Positions 44,823-54,018 of a stretch of DNA of 64,000 nt are shown here, one piece after another (within the stretch, counting starts at the first letter, position 1; each line of letters begins with the position of its first letter). Source of the DNA: Aequorivita marisscotiae (GTDB lineage Bacteria > Bacteroidota > Bacteroidia > Flavobacteriales > Flavobacteriaceae); assembly GCF_029814825.1 (NCBI RefSeq), contig NZ_CP122379.1, positions 558,001 to 622,000 of the forward strand. The letters are read 5' to 3'. The notes below the pieces were generated by a model. The model did no database searches. It was not told where the DNA came from and worked only from the letters and a program-made list of their open reading frames with translations. Made by a program: the position numbers and the translations under genes.

Positions 44823-46148
44823 TTAAACCAGAGCTTCTGATCCGCGTTTATAAAATTCTTCTCGTTCAAAACTGGGTACTAAATCACCCCCTGTTGCCCA
44901 AACAATATGGGTAGCATTTTGCATGTTCAAGTTGTTCTTTTCGGCGTAATTTGTAGTGGCAATTCGTTGCGGTCCAATTAAACCCGCGGTGGCAGATGGC
45001 TCCAAAAATATCTTTTCAGTGTCCATCAATTTCGCCAATAGGATAAAAAGTTGTTCGTCTTCTATGGTATAAATGCCGCTCACCAAATGACTACTTACTG
45101 AAGTTGCAAAATTAGATGGGCGCCCCACTGCCAGACCATCGGCCTCGGTCTTATTGTCAACACCAATATCCTGAACACTTATATTGCTCATTTCGCCAGT
45201 TACCAATCCTGTTAAAACGGCTGGAGAATGTGTGGGTTCCACAAAAAAACAATGCACATTGTCGCCATAAATTTGTTTTAGCCCAAAGGCCGTTCCACCT
45301 GGAGAACCGCCAACGCCACAAGGAGAATAAACAAACAGTGGATGCTCTGCATCTACCTTAATATTGGCCTCTTCCAATTGTTTTGCTAAGCGGAGCGCAC
45401 CCACGGTGTAGCCCAAAAATAATTCGTAGGAGTTTTCATCATCCACAAAATACGCCATTGGGTCGGCGTTCGTTTTTTGTCTGCCTGCGAGAATCGCTTC
45501 ACTAAAATCGCCATTAAACTCAATCACTTCAACTCCTTTGGAACGCAGCAAATCTTTTTTCCAGATTTTGGCATCAGCCGAAACATAAACCGTAACCTGA
45601 AATCCCAATTTGGCACTAATAATTCCAATACTCAATCCCAGGTTGCCAGTAGAACCCACTCCAATTTTATACTTGTTGAAGAATGTCTTGTATTTATCTG
45701 TCGTAAAATCAGCGTAATTGTCTCCTTTTTTCAAAATACCTGCTTTTAACGCCAATTTTTCGGCATAGTGCAATACTTCAAAAAAACCACCGCGTGCTTT
45801 AATCGAACCCGCAATTGGAAGGGCGTTGTCGCATTTTAGAAAGTAGTGTGCTTCAATTTTTGTGTTTTCTTGGTTTAAAAGCGACTTCATATTTTGAATT
45901 TCCATTAACGGAGATTCCAACACACCATTGGTTTTTGCAGTGGTTGGAAATGCATTAACAAAGAAGGGGGCAAAGCGCTTCCACAATTGCTCAGCAGCAT
46001 CCATATCTTCCTTCTTAATAGGAAAAGAAGGCATTTCCGAACTTGGTTTTCTGTTGGGATTTAGCCAAACCACAGGTTTTAAATTCATAATATCCTTTAA
46101 AAGAGGTATTTCTTTAATAAAAGAATCTATTTTATTTTTTGAATACAT
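44823..46148 (-). CDS. dsdA: D-serine ammonia-lyase
   Basis: 441 residues. PLP fold-type II enzyme converting D-serine to pyruvate and ammonia. Motifs: PIAGSIKARGGFFEV with PLP Lys117, GSTGNLGLSIGI, PCGVGGSPGGTAFG and the C-terminal WATGGDLVPSFEREEFY, all characteristic of DsdA. Probably detoxifies D-serine or uses it as carbon/nitrogen source. Minus strand, 60 bp downstream of the methyltransferase gene; no dsdC-type regulator nearby. Confidence 0.93.
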   Translation of the reverse strand: MYSKNKIDSFIKEIPLLKDIMNLKPVVWLNPNRKPSSEMPSFPIKKEDMDAAEQLWKRFAPFFVNAFPTTAKTNGVLESPLMEIQNMKSLLNQENTKIEAHYFLKCDNALPIAGSIKARGGFFEVLHYAEKLALKAGILKKGDNYADFTTDKYKTFFNKYKIGVGSTGNLGLSIGIISAKLGFQVTVYVSADAKIWKKDLLRSKGVEVIEFNGDFSEAILAGRQKTNADPMAYFVDDENSYELFLGYTVGALRLAKQLEEANIKVDAEHPLFVYSPCGVGGSPGGTAFGLKQIYGDNVHCFFVEPTHSPAVLTGLVTGEMSNISVQDIGVDNKTEADGLAVGRPSNFATSVSSHLVSGIYTIEDEQLFILLAKLMDTEKIFLEPSATAGLIGPQRIATTNYAEKNNLNMQNATHIVWATGGDLVPSFEREEFYKRGSEALV

Positions 46149-46208
46149 TGTTTTTAAGTGAATTATTTTTAAAATTTCATACTTAACTGAAACTATTTAT
46201 TTTTACAT

Positions 46209-46988
46209 TCAAGGTTTTTGGGCAATTATAGCATATGAAGTCATTTGGTTTTCATACTTATTGAAGATTTTTCGCATCTTTAAAATTCGTTTTTTGGCAG
46301 CCGGATGCGAGAGAATATTAAAACCTATTTTAAGAGCTCTAAAAATTCCTTCATCGGCAATCATTCGTTTGGGTTTTAGAAGATGCATTGGCGATTCATA
46401 GATTGCTTTTATCACAAACCCTTCATTTTCCAAAAGCTGGCACCATTCCTTTTGGGTTAAGGGGCGCGCATTTACGCGAATGGTCTGTGCCAACTTCCGT
46501 TGAATGGTCTCTTTAAATTTAACGTCCAGTTCATTGGGAGTTAAACCGAGTTCGTGAATACCGTAAAGCCCGCCCTTTTTAAGAATTCTAAATGCTTCTC
46601 TTATAATTTCCGATTTGCGCTTATCAACCTGCATTGTGAGTATCGCTTCACCTAAAACCTTGTCTGCACTTTCATCTTTTAGCCCAGTTTGGGCCGCATA
46701 GGTATTAATTATTGTTGCCGTTTTTGCACCGTTGAGCTTTTTCCGTAATTTTGCGGTAGCTTCTTCATTTAGTTCTATTCCAGTATAATTTTTTGGTTTT
46801 TCCTTAAGTATCTTAGCCATTGTAAAGCCTATCCCAGGCGCAAATTCAACAAAGGAATCTTCAGGACAAACATGCATCCCACCCACCAATTTTGAGGTGA
46901 GTTTTTTTCCGCCAGGACGCAATACTTTTTTTCCCATATTGGCGAGAATCCAGTGGCCTTGTTCGGTATTTATTGTTTTATGACCCAT
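46209..46988 (-). CDS. Class I SAM-dependent methyltransferase
   Basis: 259 residues. SAM-binding motif SFVEFAPGIGFTMAKIL (about 42-58), YTGIELNEEA, and motif GGLYGIHELGLTP. The C-terminal LLENEGFVIKAIYESPM is typical of this fold. Substrate unknown. Its start overlaps the stop of the cupin gene by one base (46988), so the two are coupled. The partner cupin and divergent hemerythrin suggest a role in stress or small-molecule handling (inference). Confidence 0.85.
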   Translation of the reverse strand: MGHKTINTEQGHWILANMGKKVLRPGGKKLTSKLVGGMHVCPEDSFVEFAPGIGFTMAKILKEKPKNYTGIELNEEATAKLRKKLNGAKTATIINTYAAQTGLKDESADKVLGEAILTMQVDKRKSEIIREAFRILKKGGLYGIHELGLTPNELDVKFKETIQRKLAQTIRVNARPLTQKEWCQLLENEGFVIKAIYESPMHLLKPKRMIADEGIFRALKIGFNILSHPAAKKRILKMRKIFNKYENQMTSYAIIAQKP

Positions 46989-47332
46989 CAGGAATTTTTT
47001 GCAACATCGTCCACTCGTTTTGCGGAATCTGCTTTGTTTAAACTTAAACGTACCGTACTGGTTTGTAAAGCTTTTAAATCGTGTGGCACACCGCCTTCCA
47101 GCGCTACCAAATCTCCCTTTTGCAAATTGTGAATAACTCCATTTATCCCAAATTCAATGCTGCCCTCAAAAACTTCAACTACAATCGGAAAAGGTGTTTT
47201 GTGCTCTTTCATTACATGACCCTCCTTAAATGCAATTCTTATTTCCTTTCCTGTTTCGGTTTCCATTAAAACTTGAATGGTCGGACGAGTTTCGTGATAT
47301 TCAAGTTCCTTAACTAATGATGCTAATTTCAT
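46988..47332 (-). CDS. Cupin-domain protein
   Basis: 114 residues, one small beta-barrel cupin: MKEHKTPFPIVVEVFEGSIEFG (metal-ligand His in MKEH) and LQKGDLVALEGGVPHDLKAL with His in PHD. Single-domain cupins bind a metal or small ligand. Coupled to the methyltransferase. Confidence 0.85.
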   Translation of the reverse strand: MKLASLVKELEYHETRPTIQVLMETETGKEIRIAFKEGHVMKEHKTPFPIVVEVFEGSIEFGINGVIHNLQKGDLVALEGGVPHDLKALQTSTVRLSLNKADSAKRVDDVAKNS

Positions 47333-47404
47333 ATATATTTCTTTTTTTAAATTTCTTATTTAGAATCATTCAAAATTAAGGATTATTTATAGAATAGCCT
47401 TGCA

Positions 47405-47422
47405 AAAAATTTATAAATTTTT
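47405..47422. promoter_or_regulatory. 18-bp perfect palindrome
   Basis: AAAAATTTATAAATTTTT is its own reverse complement and lies in the 193-bp divergent region between the cupin and hemerythrin genes. AT-only sequence, so chance or DNA curvature is possible. Confidence 0.35.
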
Positions 47423-47460
47423 GGACTATGATTGAACTCATAAGCCACGTTAAAGAATTC

Positions 47461-47474
47461 ATGCAAATTTGCAT
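47461..47474. promoter_or_regulatory. 14-bp perfect palindrome upstream of the hemerythrin gene
   Basis: ATGCAAATTTGCAT is a perfect dyad 51 bases before the hemerythrin ATG. Candidate operator for a dimeric regulator of the divergent pair. Confidence 0.5.
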
Positions 47475-47525
47475 ACTAATAATTAAGACTCAATTAATTT
47501 AAATTAAACCTTATAGACGCTAGAA

Positions 47526-48002
47526 ATGAACAAAACAACAAAGAATCCGAAGGTAGAACTAACGCCTATTATTGAAGAACACGACGAGGTTATCCTGCTC
47601 TGCGAACGCATACGACTGGGACTACGCAATAAAGTTGATGCCAAACGAATTAAAAAATATATTGATTGGTTTAAGGCGAATTATTTAGACGCTCATTTTG
47701 ATATGGAGCAAAAAAACATTTTTCCAATTCTAGGCGAAAATAATGTACGTGTTAAGAGAGCCTTAGCAAACCACAGAAGACTAAATAGGTTATTTGCAGA
47801 AACCGCAGAACTAAACAAGATACTGCACAAAATAGAAGAAGAACTAAGCAGTTATATTAATTTTGAAGAGCGCATTTTGTATAAAGAAATTCAACTTGTT
47901 GCTACCGAACAACAGTTAGAAGTAATAGAAAATGGTGAACAACAAATAGTTTTTTCCGATGAAACGTGGAAAGACAGATTTTGGTTATCCTTAAGTGCTT
48001 AA
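47526..48002 (+). CDS. Hemerythrin-domain protein
   Basis: 158 residues, four-helix bundle. The iron-ligand pattern is visible: EEHDE (His19), DAHFDMEQKNIFP (His57, Glu61), NHRRLNRLF (His83) and NFEERILYKEI with acidic ligand. Bacterial hemerythrins sense or store O2 or protect against NO/oxidative damage. Divergent from the cupin-methyltransferase pair; followed by a terminator. Confidence 0.85.
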   Translation: MNKTTKNPKVELTPIIEEHDEVILLCERIRLGLRNKVDAKRIKKYIDWFKANYLDAHFDMEQKNIFPILGENNVRVKRALANHRRLNRLFAETAELNKILHKIEEELSSYINFEERILYKEIQLVATEQQLEVIENGEQQIVFSDETWKDRFWLSLSA

Positions 48003-48024
48003 AAGAGTAGCAATGTATTAAAAC

Positions 48025-48065
48025 AAAAAAACACCGAATAAAGCTTTCGCATTCGGTGTTTTGGT
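48025..48065. terminator. Terminator after the hemerythrin gene
   Basis: AAACACCGAAT (48029-48039) pairs with ATTCGGTGTTT (48051-48061); A-run before, T-run after, so it can also serve the convergent small gene. Confidence 0.82.
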
Positions 48066-48111
48066 ATAGTAAAAGATTTATTGAAACTTTAAATCTTAAA
48101 TTTTTTGTTCA

Positions 48112-48303
48112 TTAAGCGCTTATCCTACAATCTTCACAATCTTTAGTTTTACCATAATAAGTTTCACGGTATTTGTGAAGGGTTTTAAATGGAATGCTCA
48201 AAAATGTTTTTTTTATGTAGATCACGCTTGTTGTGAACATTCCCATTTTTTCTGTAAATCGTTTTTCTGTTTTTGTTTGTCGTTTCACTGAAACTAACTT
48301 CAT
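48112..48303 (-). CDS. Small protein of unknown function (63 residues)
   Basis: 63 residues from MKLVSVKRQTKTEKRF; a longer in-frame version (from 48369) was rejected. The middle has TSVIYIKKTFLSIPFKTLHKY and the end YYGKTKDCEDCRISA with a C-x2-C pair. The pattern looks like a real small membrane-associated or metal-binding protein conserved in flavobacteria (from memory, not a search). A TACTTTCG element, close to TAnnTTTG, lies about 47 bases upstream. Confidence 0.6.
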   Translation of the reverse strand: MKLVSVKRQTKTEKRFTEKMGMFTTSVIYIKKTFLSIPFKTLHKYRETYYGKTKDCEDCRISA

Positions 48304-48429
48304 CTTTGTTTTTTTGATCCCCTTTGCCTTATTTTTAAAGCGAAAGTACAGGATACTGTTCGGGTGCAAAGAAACAAAGGCTTAGCTCCAATTGCAAATA
48401 ATTAATGTTAAATATGAATTAAACTTTGA

Positions 48430-49707
48430 TTAATTCTTATAAATTACCCCGTTTTTCATAATAAAAACTACATTTTCTAGCGATTTGATGCTTTTTATTG
48501 GATTATCCTCAACTGCGATAATATCTGCTAAAAACCCGGGGGCGATTTGTCCTATTTCATTCTCTGCATTTAGAAGCTGTGCCGGAATAATAGTTGCCGA
48601 TTGAATTGCTTGCATTTCTGGCATTCCAGCTTCAACCATATAACCAAATTCTTTTGCATTTTGTCCATGTGGGAATACACCCGCATCGGTTCCAAAAACT
48701 ATGGGCACTTCTTTCTTGTACGCTCGTGCAAACATTTCTTGAATTTTCGGGCCAATCTCCAATGCTTTCGGTACAATTATAGCCGGATAATAATTTTCAA
48801 TCTTAGCTTGATCGCTTACAAACCTGCCAGCGCTAATTGTAGGCACTAAATAAGTATTGTGTTTTTTCATTAATTCCATGGTTTCGTCGCTCATAAGCGT
48901 GCCGTGTTCAATGGTTTTTACACCTGCGCGAATGGCGCGCTGCATACCTTCATCGCCATGGGCGTGCGCTGCTACCGGCATTTCATAATCTTTTGCAGTT
49001 TGTACAATAGCTCGAATTTCATCTTCTGAAAATTGCGGGTTTTTACCGCTTTTCGCAACACTTAAAACCCCTCCTGTTGCAGTAATTTTTATCCAATCTG
49101 CACCATTTTTGTAGCGTTGCCGCACAGCTTTTGCAGCATCTTCAACGCCATTTACAACCCCTTGGGCAGGACCGGGATCTCCCATCAATTCTTTTTTTCG
49201 TCCGTTTGTGGGATCTGCGTGCCCACCCGTTGTAGCCAAAGCTTTTTCCGCAGTATAAATTCGTGGCCCATCGGATTTTCCACTGTTGATTGCATTGCGA
49301 AGGGCAACATTTACGCCACTTCCTCCTAAATCGCGTACTGTGGTAAATCCGGCTAGCAAAGTTCGGCGGGCAATTTCAGCAGCATTAAAAGCAACATCGG
49401 CATCGTTTAAAGTAAATGGTTTTAAATATTGATCGCGGCTGGTTTCCCCTTCAATATGTACATGCATATCTATTAAACCAGGTAGCACTGTTTTATTTTT
49501 TAAATCAATTACCCGATCTTTAGGATTTTTGGGAGTTAAATATCCTGTTTCAATACTAATAATTTTGTTGCCCGAAACAATTATTGTCTTCTCCGAAAGT
49601 TCTTTACCGCTTTTGGTGTCAATTAATTTACCACAGTGTAGATAAACATCCTGTGCATTGCTTGCAATAAAAACGAGTAAAAGCAAAAGGGTTAGTAGCT
49701 TCTTCAT
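48430..49707 (-). CDS. Secreted amidohydrolase family protein
   Basis: 425 residues. Signal peptide ending FIASNAQ (1-18), then an amidohydrolase (imidazolonepropionase-like) fold: metal-binding VLPGLIDMHVHIEG, PVAAHAHG, TIEHGTLM and VFGTDAGVFPHG. Hydrolyses an amide or cyclic imide in the periplasm; Xaa-Pro dipeptidase-like members exist, but the substrate cannot be read here. Confidence 0.88.
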   Translation of the reverse strand: MKKLLTLLLLLVFIASNAQDVYLHCGKLIDTKSGKELSEKTIIVSGNKIISIETGYLTPKNPKDRVIDLKNKTVLPGLIDMHVHIEGETSRDQYLKPFTLNDADVAFNAAEIARRTLLAGFTTVRDLGGSGVNVALRNAINSGKSDGPRIYTAEKALATTGGHADPTNGRKKELMGDPGPAQGVVNGVEDAAKAVRQRYKNGADWIKITATGGVLSVAKSGKNPQFSEDEIRAIVQTAKDYEMPVAAHAHGDEGMQRAIRAGVKTIEHGTLMSDETMELMKKHNTYLVPTISAGRFVSDQAKIENYYPAIIVPKALEIGPKIQEMFARAYKKEVPIVFGTDAGVFPHGQNAKEFGYMVEAGMPEMQAIQSATIIPAQLLNAENEIGQIAPGFLADIIAVEDNPIKSIKSLENVVFIMKNGVIYKN

Positions 49708-49736
49708 ATTTGTATTTTAAATTATAAACAGTGTTA

Positions 49737-50759
49737 TTACGCTATTTCACGAACTTTCTTCTCCCACTTCCAAGCTGAAGCCAAAGCATCTTCCATAGTT
49801 TTTTCGGCTTTCCAACCTAAAATTTCATTTGCCTTCTTTGTGTCTGCATAAACCGAAATAACATCGCCCGGACGACGGTCCACAATTTTGTAATTCAGTT
49901 TTTCACCCGTGGTTTTTTCGAAAGATTCTACAACCTCCAAAACAGAGCTGCCTCTGCCGGTACCTAAGTTAAAAACCTCGAACTGTGTTTCATTTTTGTT
50001 TAAAAGTAAGCGTTGCAATGCAGTAACGTGGGCTTTTGCCAGATCTACTACATGTATATAATCGCGAACACAACTACCATCTTCGGTAGGATAATCATCT
50101 CCAAAAACCGATAGCTCCTTTCGGACCCCGGCAGCGGTTTGGGTAATAAACGGTACAAGATTCTGTGGCACGCCCGCCGGTAGTTCGCCAATTTCGGCAG
50201 TTTCGTGTGCTCCAATGGGATTAAAGTATCGCAGTGCTATGGACTTTAAAGTTGAAATGGAACACGCATCCTTTAATATTTCTTCACTTATCTGTTTGGT
50301 GTTTCCATATGGAGAAGTTGCAGCCTTAACAGGGGCGTTCTCTGTAATTGGAAGTGAATCTGGCTCGCCGTAAACCGTGCAGGACGAACTAAAGATAAAG
50401 TTATTTATACCGTACGCTTTGCACTCCTGAAGTAAATAGATAAGTGTATTTAGATTGTTTTCGTAATAAAGCAACGGATTTTCAACACTTTCGCCCACCG
50501 CTTTACTGGCAGCAAAATGAATAATCCCTTCTATATCTTGATTTCTTTTAAAGAAGTCTGTAACATCTGCTTTTATTCTAAGATCGAGTCTTTCGAAACT
50601 GGGCGCTGTTTTAGTGATGTTGGTCAATCCCTCCAAAACATCAATTGAAGAATTTGAAAGGTTATCGATTATGATAACTTGAAAACCTGAATTTTGAAGT
50701 TCAACTACGGTGTGACTTCCTATATAGCCCAATCCGCCAGTTACTAGTATTTTTTTCAT
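49737..50759 (-). CDS. galE: UDP-glucose 4-epimerase
   Basis: 340 residues. Rossmann motif GGLGYIGSH (8-16), catalytic SSSCTVYG and YGNTK (YxxxK), GDDYPTEDGSCVRDYIHV and NLGTGRGSSV typical of GalE. Interconverts UDP-glucose and UDP-galactose for surface polysaccharides. Its ATG is 32 bp downstream of the DegT aminotransferase gene, so the two form a sugar-nucleotide unit. Confidence 0.94.
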   Translation of the reverse strand: MKKILVTGGLGYIGSHTVVELQNSGFQVIIIDNLSNSSIDVLEGLTNITKTAPSFERLDLRIKADVTDFFKRNQDIEGIIHFAASKAVGESVENPLLYYENNLNTLIYLLQECKAYGINNFIFSSSCTVYGEPDSLPITENAPVKAATSPYGNTKQISEEILKDACSISTLKSIALRYFNPIGAHETAEIGELPAGVPQNLVPFITQTAAGVRKELSVFGDDYPTEDGSCVRDYIHVVDLAKAHVTALQRLLLNKNETQFEVFNLGTGRGSSVLEVVESFEKTTGEKLNYKIVDRRPGDVISVYADTKKANEILGWKAEKTMEDALASAWKWEKKVREIA

Positions 50760-50791
50760 ATGTGTGCCCGATAATGTGGGAATTAGTTTAA

Positions 50792-51952
50792 TTAATATTT
50801 CTCAATAAAATTAATTACCGTTTTTGTTATAAAATCTATTTGTTCATCATCCAACTCGGTGTGCATTGGCAGCGAAATAACTTCATTTATTAACTGATTG
50901 GTAACCGTGAAATCTTCTTCTTTATAACGTTCATCTCTATACGCCTTTTGCAAGTGTAATGGAATTGGATAATAAACTCCACACGGAATTCCTTTTTCAT
51001 TTAAATGGTTAACCAACGCATCGCGATCTGCATTAATTATTTTTAAAGTGTATTGATGAAAAACGTGACAATCGCAAACATCGCATATAGTTTGCGTGTT
51101 ATTGCAAAAACCGGTGGGCGTTACTATATTTTTTACACCTGCAAAAGCCTCGCTATATTTGCGGGCTGCATTTCTGCGGGCCGCATTATATTCATCTAAA
51201 AGGGGCAGCTTTGCACGTAGCACTGCGGCCTGAATGCTATCTAACCTACTATTTACACCCACGACATCGTGATGGTAACGCACGTACATACCGTGGTTTA
51301 CAATACCGCGAATGGTATGTGCTAAATCATCATCGTTTGTAAAAATCGCGCCGCCATCGCCATAGCATCCTAGATTTTTAGAAGGAAAAAAAGAGGTTGA
51401 CGCAACATGACCAATAGTGCCGGTTTTCATTTTAGTACCGTCTTTTGATGTGTAATCTGCACCAATGCCTTGCGCGTTATCTTCAATTACATAAAGATTG
51501 TGTTCTTCGGCTATAGCCATAATTTCGTCCATATTAGCGGCCAGGCCAAAAAGATGCACGGGAACTATGGCTTTGGTTTTGGGCGTTATTGATTTTTTAA
51601 TAGCTTCAACATCTATATTAAAATTTACCGGATCTACATCTACCAAGACCGGGGTTAATTGCAAGAGCGCGATAACCTCAACAGTTGCAGCAAAGGTAAA
51701 ATCGGCAGTAATTACCTCATCGCCGGGTTTTAATCCAAGCCCCATCATCGCTATTTGTAATGCATCGGTACCATTGGCGCAGGGAATCACGTGCTTCACC
51801 CCCAAGTATGTTTCCAATTCTTTTTGAAATTGATGTACCTCGGGACCATTCACAAAAGCGGTAGTTTCAATAACGTTTAAAATGGAACTGTCTACCCGCT
51901 CCTTTATTTTTTGATATTGACCTTTAAGATCAACCATTTCTATTTTTTTCAT
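50792..51952 (-). CDS. DegT/DnrJ/EryC1/StrS family sugar aminotransferase
   Basis: 386 residues. PLP enzyme of nucleotide-sugar amination. VIPCANGTDALQIAM (substrate pocket), VPVHLFGLAANMDEI, VIEDNAQGIGA and PLP lysine motif STSFFPSKNLGCYGDGG (Lys192). A cluster of cysteines (CDVCDCH) sits near 290. Probably makes an amino sugar for lipopolysaccharide or glycans, followed by galE. waaA is divergent. Confidence 0.92.
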   Translation of the reverse strand: MKKIEMVDLKGQYQKIKERVDSSILNVIETTAFVNGPEVHQFQKELETYLGVKHVIPCANGTDALQIAMMGLGLKPGDEVITADFTFAATVEVIALLQLTPVLVDVDPVNFNIDVEAIKKSITPKTKAIVPVHLFGLAANMDEIMAIAEEHNLYVIEDNAQGIGADYTSKDGTKMKTGTIGHVASTSFFPSKNLGCYGDGGAIFTNDDDLAHTIRGIVNHGMYVRYHHDVVGVNSRLDSIQAAVLRAKLPLLDEYNAARRNAARKYSEAFAGVKNIVTPTGFCNNTQTICDVCDCHVFHQYTLKIINADRDALVNHLNEKGIPCGVYYPIPLHLQKAYRDERYKEEDFTVTNQLINEVISLPMHTELDDEQIDFITKTVINFIEKY

Positions 51953-52106
51953 AATTACCCCGCCCCAGCGGAAACTTTAAATTGAACTTCTTTTCTTTCA
52001 GTTCGGTAAAATTACGAAAATGATATTTGTTTGAATTGAAGAAGTTACCTTATTGAATTATTACTTTATTGCGCCAACTAATTGAAAATTGGTTCCTGAA
52101 ATTTGG

Positions 52107-52114
52107 TATTTTTG
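52107..52114 (+). promoter_or_regulatory. -7 promoter element for waaA
   Basis: TATTTTTG, 6 bases before the ATG at 52121; predicts a leaderless or very short-leader mRNA. TTG occurs at 52082-52084 (22-bp spacing) and 52089-52091 (15-bp spacing). Confidence 0.5.
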
Positions 52115-52120
52115 TTTTGT

Positions 52121-53362
52121 ATGCGCACCTTTTATAATGTAATAATTTACTTAGTGTCCTTCGGGCTACACATTGCGGCACTTTTCAGTAAAAAGTTAGC
52201 GCTCTTTATTTCGGGCAGAAAAGATGTTTTTAAAATTTTAGAAAAAAAGATTTCGGCTGCAGATAAAACTATTTGGTTCCACTGTGCCTCTTTGGGCGAA
52301 TTTGAACAAGGGGTACCAATAATGGAAGCTGTAAAAAAAATAAAACCCAACCATAAAATTATTGTCAGTTTTTTTTCGCCTTCGGGTTTTGAAAATAAAA
52401 AAAATACTCCTTTGGCAGATGCGGTGGTCTATTTACCGATAGATACCGCCATAAACGCTCGAAAATTTATTTCGGCAATTACGCCTACTCTTGCCATCTT
52501 TGTGAAGTACGAATTTTGGCCCAACTACTTATTCGAACTTCAGAAAAAGAACATCCCAACGCTTTTGGTTTCAGGTGTGTTCCGGAAAAATCAGATATTT
52601 TTTAAAAGCTATGGCGGGTTTATGCGAAGAGCTCTTGGCACTTTTAATCATTTTTTTCTACAGGATAAAGATTCTGAAACACTTTTGAAAGGTATTGGCA
52701 TTAAACAAACTACCGTGAGCGGCGACACACGTTTTGACCGGGTTTCGCATCAAATTGAAATTGACAATACTTTAAAATTTGCAGCAGAGTTTAAACAAAA
52801 TTCTGTTTGTATTGTCTGCGGAAGTACGTGGCAGGAAGATGAAAATGTACTAATAGACTATATAAATTCGGCTCCCGACACAGTAAAATTCATTATTGCC
52901 CCGCATAAAATTGAAAGTGATAAAATAGCCGCTTTCACCACCAAAATAGTAAAGAAAATGGTGCTTCATTCCGCAATAGACGAAGTAAATATTTCAGAAT
53001 ACAATGTATTAATAATAGATTGTATAGGTTTATTGACCAAACTTTACAATTATGCAGATATTGCGTATGTGGGCGGTGCAATGGGTAAAACGGGACTTCA
53101 CAATATCTTGGAACCTGCTACTTTTGGTGTGCCCATTGTAATCGGTAAAAATTTTGATGCATTCCCAGAAGCCATTCGTTTGCGCGATCTAGCTGGTTTA
53201 TTCGCCGTAAAAAATGCTGCTGAAGCCAATGAAATTCTTTCCAAATTAGTGAACGATGAACATTTCCGAAACAAAACTGGAATGATTGCCGGTCACTTTG
53301 TAAACAACAATACGGGCGCTACAAAGACTATTGTTAACTGGATTTCCCACAAATTAAAATGA
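52121..53362 (+). CDS. waaA: 3-deoxy-D-manno-octulosonic acid transferase
   Basis: 413 residues from MRTFYNVIIYLV (a start 6 codons upstream lies within the -7 element). N-terminal membrane anchor; KdtA/WaaA motifs WFHCASLGEFEQGVP, VKYEFWPNYL, SGVFRKNQIFFK and YVGGAMGKTGLHNILEPA. Adds Kdo to lipid A at the inner membrane. Adjacent to the divergent sugar aminotransferase/galE pair, fitting an envelope-glycan neighbourhood. Confidence 0.94.
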   Translation: MRTFYNVIIYLVSFGLHIAALFSKKLALFISGRKDVFKILEKKISAADKTIWFHCASLGEFEQGVPIMEAVKKIKPNHKIIVSFFSPSGFENKKNTPLADAVVYLPIDTAINARKFISAITPTLAIFVKYEFWPNYLFELQKKNIPTLLVSGVFRKNQIFFKSYGGFMRRALGTFNHFFLQDKDSETLLKGIGIKQTTVSGDTRFDRVSHQIEIDNTLKFAAEFKQNSVCIVCGSTWQEDENVLIDYINSAPDTVKFIIAPHKIESDKIAAFTTKIVKKMVLHSAIDEVNISEYNVLIIDCIGLLTKLYNYADIAYVGGAMGKTGLHNILEPATFGVPIVIGKNFDAFPEAIRLRDLAGLFAVKNAAEANEILSKLVNDEHFRNKTGMIAGHFVNNNTGATKTIVNWISHKLK

Positions 53363-53471
53363 GCAACTTTTTTATTAAATTTTAATGATAACAATCGCTC
53401 AATTAATTTCAAATTAGTATTTCCTTTACATTATTTAGTATTTAATTATACATTTCATAATTTTAATCACT

Positions 53472-53479
53472 TAGCTTTG
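53472..53479 (+). promoter_or_regulatory. -7 promoter element for the first SCR lipoprotein gene
   Basis: TAGCTTTG fits TAnnTTTG, 26 bases before the ATG at 53506. Confidence 0.55.
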
Positions 53480-53505
53480 TTCTAACAATTAAAAACAATC
53501 TAATT

Positions 53506-53724
53506 ATGAAAAAACTAATTTTGGTACTTGCTGTTGCTTTAATAGCTTTTGGTTCGTGCCGTGAACAGAAAACGGAAACAAAGGAAGTAGTACGTGAAGT
53601 ACACGTAGAAACTGAAGCCGATAACGACAATGAAGGTATTCTAGAAAGAGCCGCTAAAGAAGTGGATAAAGAAGTGAATCAAGAAATTGACAAGAAAATC
53701 GAAGATATAGGTAACGACGATTAA
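53506..53724 (+). CDS. Small acidic lipoprotein, SCR-lipobox family
   Basis: 72 residues. Signal MKKLILVLAVALIAFGSC with lipobox FGSC followed by REQ. The mature part is very acidic/charged and predicted helical (EADNDNEGILERAAKEVDKE). No known family. First of three consecutive such genes; a fourth lies at 55.9 kb. Confidence 0.72.
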   Translation: MKKLILVLAVALIAFGSCREQKTETKEVVREVHVETEADNDNEGILERAAKEVDKEVNQEIDKKIEDIGNDD

Positions 53725-53752
53725 TAAATAACCATCATAAAAAATAACTAGT

Positions 53753-53983
53753 ATGAAAAAGCTAATAGTAAGTTTGGCACTCGTAGTAGCATTTAGCACT
53801 GCTTTTGTATCGTGCCGCGAAACTAAAAAATCCGACGATGTTGAAGACGTTGTTGACGACGTTAACGACGAAATAGAAGACATGACAGATGATGATGCCA
53901 CAGACCCCGTAGAAAACACAATTCAAGAAGGTGTTAACGAAATACAGGAGAATACAGGTACTGGCGGAACTGACGACATTTAA
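53753..53983 (+). CDS. Small acidic lipoprotein, SCR-lipobox family
   Basis: 76 residues. Signal MKKLIVSLALVVAFSTAFVSC then RETKKSDDVED; lipobox FVSC. The mature part has repeated Asp/Glu (VEDVVDDVNDEIEDMTDDD). Starts 28 bp after the previous gene. Confidence 0.7.
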   Translation: MKKLIVSLALVVAFSTAFVSCRETKKSDDVEDVVDDVNDEIEDMTDDDATDPVENTIQEGVNEIQENTGTGGTDDI

Positions 53984-54018
53984 CAACAAACAATTTGAAC
54001 CAAACTAAAACACTAAAT

